Source: a virus
Length of the DNA: 26,338 nt
Direction: 5' to 3' (one strand)
IMG/VR virus record: IMGVR_UViG_3300020171_000117
Coordinates: 1-26,338 of that record
The notes under the pieces are model-generated. The model did no database searches and was not told the origin of the DNA. It saw only the letters and a program-made list of their open reading frames with translations. Positions 23,201 to 26,338 of the stretch are shown here, one piece after another; positions within the stretch are counted from its first letter, which is position 1; each line of letters opens with the position of its first letter. The position numbers were made by a program, and so were the translations under genes.

Positions 23201-23391
23201 TCTGTTCCACTAAAGCCGCTTGAATCAGAACCACCTATTAAAAACCAGTCTTTAGCCAACTCATCATCAACTACAGCGTTACTTACTTCAAGAACATCAT
23301 TCATCATTTTTATAGATGCTTCATATTCCTTAATTTTTAATCCACTCTCTAATTTTTTCAATTTTAACTTATCTTTAAAAATATCAAACAT
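20251..23391 (-). CDS. Portal protein interrupted by an intein (1046 aa; 668 aa after splicing)
   Basis: Residues 1-343 and 722-850 form a lambda-type portal. The N-terminal part has AYKLYHNNPHARAIIRGLVKF and FRDGECFLRD, the middle RGISILRVCAKRIRQYDEW and IAAAVGMPEMIFTADY; after the intein come SNANYSSSLIAQNPWVREIE and the stem part. It forms the ring through which DNA enters. The intein splits TADY from SNANYSS, a conserved site. After residue 850 an unusual C-terminal extension of nearly 200 charged residues follows (KIFQHVLDIED, EYAVLWGLASVKKTKW) that I do not recognise. AAGGA lies seven bases before the ATG, and a 34-bp repeat lies 55 nt further up. Confidence 0.92.
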   Translation of the reverse strand: MFDIFKDKLKLKKLESGLKIKEYEASIKMMNDVLEVSNAVVDDELAKDWFLIGGSDSSGFSGTEDNHQDMLLSAYKLYHNNPHARAIIRGLVKFVLGKGPQIIFDDENEKVKEAWNGFKRINKFNLREKEIAVRTFRDGECFLRDFVDEENGDTKIRFIRANSIANPKDKTLTDKVSYGIETESDDIETPLKYYKVNMNGDFQESISANNMIHIKILSDSDQKRGISILRVCAKRIRQYDEWLEDRIVLNKIRSAIALIRKVEGNVGKIGSIRDENISTRHSQDRKKQKMFARGTVLTASKGISYEMLSPNINASDVGEDGRAMLLSIAAAVGMPEMIFTADYCHDTETEILTDHGFMDSLEAYKFGFKLGTVSQENGKLEYQNPINWVFSKYNGRAFLFEGNRLNFLVTKNHHMWLRSESSHKLPIYRQDRGIDNFTKCTLGDTSDKGWRTKFSSIRNFIEPAENEEKNNEYVCITKYDYPEKTKHLIEGTNKEEDRFIRIDKMIEFIGWFVSEGSVNKKSGHVNICQTYKNEENVNEIKKLISELPFDFKYKEYENLGIGNEIACYWRTYDQALASWLRTNCGVGSRNKKLPEFVWALSTELKEKLLDTLIKGDGSDYKEDSDKVKRTFRRYYSNSLRLVNDVQRLAFELGYHTTSSLNVETKDFGDSVKYVNISDGHNCMVLRKNIEQINYNGNIWCATVPNGLLVTRRKGRILISGNSNANYSSSLIAQNPWVREIEDWQDFFASFYEDLVEKVINNKIKYGDLPEDTKTTCRVEFPPMIQADLDKLAKAYETLFKYKAVSKRTWDAKMGLDYDIEKGNMEGEDDDEFTGGIGGNQFKSPFNMPVSPINQYGSNNELNEAIDNEDYDKIIKICENIGGIPQKELNDLIEIIKSKENIEKNISKTKILGLQENIKNLLKEHKYDFDILNIEEAEKLLAEQDWIYLIHHMHQPKKESEMEILHHCELYEKKDMKGIKFQQKHIKDGKIFQHVLDIEDISKMPKIVYDHLNNGFKVKIKEINKIEYAVLWGLASVKKTKWSDQDK
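21229..22362 (-). mobile_element. LAGLIDADG intein in the portal gene (378 aa)
   Basis: The intein runs from Cys344 (codon 22360-22362) to Asn721 (21229-21231), followed by Ser722 as +1 residue. Block A is CHDTETEILTDHGF; block B is VTKNHHMW (409-416). The two endonuclease motifs are FIGWFVSEGS (508-517) and LLDTLIKGDGS (608-618). Block F is IWCATVPNG (698-706), and block G ends ISGN with Gly in place of the usual His. Removal restores the portal sequence TADYSNANYSS exactly. With both endonuclease motifs intact it may still home. The Trp-Cys pair in block F is like class 3 inteins, yet Cys1 is present. Confidence 0.93.
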
Positions 23392-23445
23392 TATACATTC
23401 CTTTTTTCAAAAAATGTTAAGTTTATTATTAATTATTTTATTTTA

Positions 23446-23479
23446 TATAATATTAAAAATATTGATTTATTTATATTAA
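23446..23479. repeat. 34-bp AT-rich repeat, copy B (candidate promoter, minus strand)
   Basis: It is identical to 18414-18447, five bases after the stop of the sigma-like gene and 55 nt before the portal ATG. On the minus strand TATAAATA is followed by AATATTATA. The shared place, directly after one gene and before a new block, argues for a promoter or RNA signal rather than chance. In AT-rich DNA the 34-bp identity is still far beyond expectation. Confidence 0.6.
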
Positions 23480-23484
23480 ATTAA

Positions 23485-24057
23485 TTATTTCAATATTAGT
23501 TTAATCATTGGTATATAAATCTCTTTCAGCTTACAATACAAATTATTATCAATCCCGCAATACTTTGTGCGCTTTCTCTCACGGCGACAATCAGATAAAG
23601 ATTGAGTTGCATCATCCCAAACAATTTTATACTTATCTGGAATTACATTTCTAAACTGATACCATGTCAACAATTTCTCAAATCCCATATTCTGAGGATT
23701 ATCTACTATTCCTAGTGTTTCTTTTAGTTCATCTATTGATAAAAATACTCTATCTTTTTTAGCATACTTTATTAAAAGAAAATATCTTGTAAAATTATAA
23801 AAATATAGTGGAAGATGAACATCAAAATTATTATATTTTTCTATACAAAATATAAATGTATCCCAACTAATACTTAATATTTCATTTTCTTCTTCTCTTT
23901 TGCCCCATTTTTTTAAAATTGTTTTAATCCACTTTATTTGAAACACCATTATTTTCTCATATAAAATATTTCTTAATTTTATTTTTGTTTTTTTAGTCTT
24001 TGCTTTGTTGTATTTCTTAATCAACTGTTTACATTCATCCTGTAAAACTTTATCCAT
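23485..24057 (-). CDS. Sigma-factor-like protein next to terminase (190 aa)
   Basis: The middle (about residues 30-100) has EENEILSISWDTFIFCIEKYN...LPLYFYNFTRYFLLIKYAKKD, which is like sigma region 2 ('E-x-L-x-x-x-G/W-x-x-x-I-x-x-Y'). The C-terminal 35 residues (LSDCRRERKRTKYCGIDNN) are basic and helix-turn-helix-like, as in region 4. The length is like the T4 late sigma gp55. GGAGG ten bases upstream overlaps the end of the terminase gene. It could give the phage its own late-promoter specificity, fitting the 34-bp repeats nearby. Alternatively it is a packaging cofactor (small terminase-like) that uses a sigma-like fold. Certainty is moderate. Confidence 0.5.
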   Translation of the reverse strand: MDKVLQDECKQLIKKYNKAKTKKTKIKLRNILYEKIMVFQIKWIKTILKKWGKREEENEILSISWDTFIFCIEKYNNFDVHLPLYFYNFTRYFLLIKYAKKDRVFLSIDELKETLGIVDNPQNMGFEKLLTWYQFRNVIPDKYKIVWDDATQSLSDCRRERKRTKYCGIDNNLYCKLKEIYIPMIKLILK

Positions 24058-24066
24058 TTATTATTA

Positions 24067-25794
24067 TTATCCTCCAAACCAAAAACCATCTTGTTCGACT
24101 TCCTCAAATTCAGGAGTATATTTCTCTCTTAAATATGGAATAGATGATGATATTACATATCTATCTATATCCATGCCATGATCATTTATTTTTTCTGGCT
24201 CTTTTGTATTTATTTTTCCATCTCTATGTCTTTTATATTTATATAACTCAAATTCACTATCAGTTCCTATCAAATCTACTTCGTTACAATCCAAATAATC
24301 ATTATATATATAATAATTCGCCTTCTTTTGTATTATATGTAAATGTGATCTTACACTATTTATTCCTGGCTCTACTGCATTATTAGCAGGATATGTAGAT
24401 ACACCATATAATTCTTCTAAATCTATTCTTGATTGTTTTGCCGATGGGTCTGCAAATATCGTCATGCCAGAAGTCCAATTTGGAGCGCCTTTTATTTTTT
24501 CGGAATGACCCTCCATTGTATCTTTGCCAGATCTATATTCATAATTGAGATAAAATGTTATTTTAGCTCTTATAACTTCATCTGGTTCTGATTCTTCTAC
24601 TTCTCTTTTAAAATCAGTTACATCAAGAACATATTCCTTATATACAAATGGATGACCAGGGCTACTTCCAAAATCTATACCCCCAATTATTTCTATCGTT
24701 CTGCTTTCTAATTCAACTCTTGGAATAAAATGTATTTCTCTATTCCAATAATCTCCATATACAAAAGCTTGTCTCGATGGTTTCTTATTAAACCACTGCG
24801 CATCAAGTGTATCTTTATCAAGCGTAATTACTTTATTTATAAAATCATCGGTCTTATAAAATCCATCACAATTCTTTGCCTTCCCTTCACAACAAATATC
24901 ATATATAGGACAACTACCATAATAATCGTCATTTTTGCATTTTCTATTACATTTCTCCAATACTTCCCATATACACCACTCATATATCTTAAACCCACCA
25001 TGTTTTCTTTTTTCTTTTTTAGCCAGATTCAGAAGTCGTTGCATTGTACCCGTATCTGTTTTTCTCGTACTACTATAAATATCCTGACTTAATATTTCCT
25101 TGCCAGTTGTTGGACTTTCTGTTGTCATACTCATAGAAAGACCTTCCTGTAATACATTCCAATCCATTAACTCAACTTCATCTATTCGAGCCTTATTTGG
25201 ATGAGGGCAATTTAATCCCTTAACACTTCCTGTTATAATCTCAGTAGTTGACCCATTCTTATACGTAGTTAATGATTTAATAGGATCTTTTAATAATAAA
25301 TCTTGTAAATATGCATTTCTGATATGAAACTGCAATAAATAATCATATCCTTTTGAAGCCTGATCTCTTGTAGCTCCAGCACTTGCTATTTCACAACCAG
25401 CTTTAAATGCCATATCAAGATGATTTAATATTGCTATATTTAATGTTTTGCCGCCTGTTCTATTAGCAAAAGCAATAGCATTTCTACATTGATCAAAATA
25501 CATATCACATATAAAACTAAATGGAGCTACATGATTTCTACAATAGCGTTTTCTTGGTATATTGAACCCCAAAAATGCTCTTATATAGAAATGTAATATA
25601 TCTGGATGCCTTGGTGGAGTTATTAAAAACGAATTTAATAGCTGTTCATAAAAAGTATCTTTGTCTTCTCTTATAAGAAATTCCTCTATAACACTATTTA
25701 TTTTTTGACGATTGATTGCAGTCCACATTGTTTGAGTACCATCATTGAATTTTAATATTGCAAATATTAATGATTGTGTTGTATATTTTTTCAT
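24067..25794 (-). CDS. Terminase large subunit (575 aa)
   Basis: The ATPase and nuclease that packages phage DNA. Walker A is FANRTGGKT (109-117) with Lys116 and Thr117; Walker B is ARIDEVELM (202-210) with Asp205 and Glu206. A Cys-rich insert (C274, C282, C286, C295, C301, C302, C309) probably binds zinc. The nuclease domain shows IGGIDFGSSPG with Asp374, TIFADPSAK with Asp449, and DHGMDIDRYV with Asp542 and Asp544. It is the first gene of the block after the leader and has no clear ribosome binding site at its ATG. A small terminase subunit is not visible in this window. Confidence 0.95.
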   Translation of the reverse strand: MKKYTTQSLIFAILKFNDGTQTMWTAINRQKINSVIEEFLIREDKDTFYEQLLNSFLITPPRHPDILHFYIRAFLGFNIPRKRYCRNHVAPFSFICDMYFDQCRNAIAFANRTGGKTLNIAILNHLDMAFKAGCEIASAGATRDQASKGYDYLLQFHIRNAYLQDLLLKDPIKSLTTYKNGSTTEIITGSVKGLNCPHPNKARIDEVELMDWNVLQEGLSMSMTTESPTTGKEILSQDIYSSTRKTDTGTMQRLLNLAKKEKRKHGGFKIYEWCIWEVLEKCNRKCKNDDYYGSCPIYDICCEGKAKNCDGFYKTDDFINKVITLDKDTLDAQWFNKKPSRQAFVYGDYWNREIHFIPRVELESRTIEIIGGIDFGSSPGHPFVYKEYVLDVTDFKREVEESEPDEVIRAKITFYLNYEYRSGKDTMEGHSEKIKGAPNWTSGMTIFADPSAKQSRIDLEELYGVSTYPANNAVEPGINSVRSHLHIIQKKANYYIYNDYLDCNEVDLIGTDSEFELYKYKRHRDGKINTKEPEKINDHGMDIDRYVISSSIPYLREKYTPEFEEVEQDGFWFGG

Positions 25795-26338
25795 AATAGT
25801 ATTTTTATCTTAGTTCTTTTCTTATTAAATACTTCAAAAAAAGTTTTATAATATTTTTTAGTTTTTGTATTTATTATTAAAAAGTTTTAATTCTATCTAA
25901 AATAAATTATTATAATATTTTTTTGTTTTTGGTATTCTGGTTAATAAATTATAATATTATAGCTGGGGCTATATACCACCTCATAAACAAAAAAGTTTCC
26001 AGTTTCAAATACATGGCGCCCTCTATACTATCAACACTCTATCAATTTTTATTGTTTCATATCTATATCGCCCATCATCATAAATATTTTTATATTATGT
26101 TGCTGTTTGGTTTTAGCTTTTATTCATATATGGGCTATAATCTATTTTCTGTTTATTCCTTATAATGGTATTTTGTTTTATGTTATTGTTTATTGTTCTT
26201 TTATTATGTGTTAGTTGTGTGTTAATTAGTTATTAGTTTGGTTGTGTATTGATTGTTAATCCTTATTGGTATTGGTTATAGTATGGTATTTAGTTAATGA
26301 GTATTGATATAAATAGATAAGATACCTTTCGCTTCTTT
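25795..26338. promoter_or_regulatory. Noncoding leader upstream of terminase with repeated TTATAATATT motifs
   Basis: No supported gene was found in these 544 bases. TTATAATATT occurs three times (25846-25855, 25910-25919, 25949-25958), the first two within 22-bp near-identical units (25846-25867 and 25910-25931, one difference). On the minus strand the first unit has ATAAATA 12 bases before AATATTATAA, the same layout as the 34-bp repeats. A small hairpin (TATAGC/GCTATA, 25958-25973) follows. From about 26170 to 26320 the plus strand is almost free of C. I read it as a promoter and leader, perhaps near a packaging site. Confidence 0.5.

Noticed and set aside
25923-26165. Plus-strand 80-codon frame with hydrophobic residues
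   Set aside because: It starts at a weak non-ATG codon without ribosome binding site, lies in AT-rich leader DNA on the other strand, and has no known pattern.
25795-26338. tRNA genes in the leader
   Set aside because: No cloverleaf with acceptor stem, TTC loop and anticodon stem could be found; the one small hairpin is isolated.

Overview
The window is one continuous late (packaging, head and tail) gene cluster of a tailed double-stranded DNA phage or prophage. Almost every gene is on the minus strand, so transcription runs from right (about 25.8 kb) to left (1). The DNA is clearly AT-rich, and all three stop codons (TAA, TAG, TGA) end genes, so the standard bacterial code fits. Long tape measure, tube and chaperone genes without a contractile sheath suggest a siphovirus-like tail. 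No integrase, repressor, replication or lysis gene and no ordinary host gene is visible, so this is part of a larger genome. The host cannot be named. A Wzy/O-antigen-ligase-family gene hints at a host with surface polysaccharide, most likely Gram-negative.

Layout in transcription order: an untranslated leader (25795-26338) with repeated AT-rich motifs; terminase large subunit (24067-25794); a sigma-factor-like protein (23485-24057); portal protein interrupted by a LAGLIDADG intein (20251-23391); an asparagine-synthase-like PP-loop enzyme (19540-20247); a Mu F-like head protein (18458-19537); a small gene broken by an in-frame TGA (18229-18390); prohead protease fused to a coiled-coil scaffold (16822-18228); two paralogous capsid accessory proteins; the major capsid protein (14629-15705); two small virion proteins; a Wzy-family membrane protein read in frame into a small phage gene (11490-13595); connector, head-closure, HK97-gp10-like and tail-terminator genes (9500-11487); a small helical protein found by hand (9310-9489); two recently duplicated tube proteins; tail chaperones with a T TTT TTA slippery site (7308-8059); the 1205-residue tape measure (3691-7308); and tail-tip or hub proteins running off the left edge.

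The structural genes form a standard assembly line. Terminase and portal package DNA. Protease-scaffold, capsid and accessory proteins build the shell. Connector and terminator proteins join head to tail. Chaperones, tape measure and tube build the tail, and the leftmost genes make its tip.

The unusual content is what has been added: (1) a Wzy-family glycan polymerase/ligase and an AsnB-like amidotransferase-family enzyme, both inside virion gene blocks, which might together alter host surface polysaccharide; (2) a portal intein combining Cys1 with a class-3-like block F Trp-Cys pair; (3) a frameshifted relic of a GIY-YIG endonuclease between tail genes; (4) an identical 34-bp element containing TATAAATA (minus strand) before two transcription blocks, near a sigma-like gene; (5) an in-frame TGA joining a small phage protein to the prohead protease; (6) a 176-bp perfect repeat shared by the tube paralogues.
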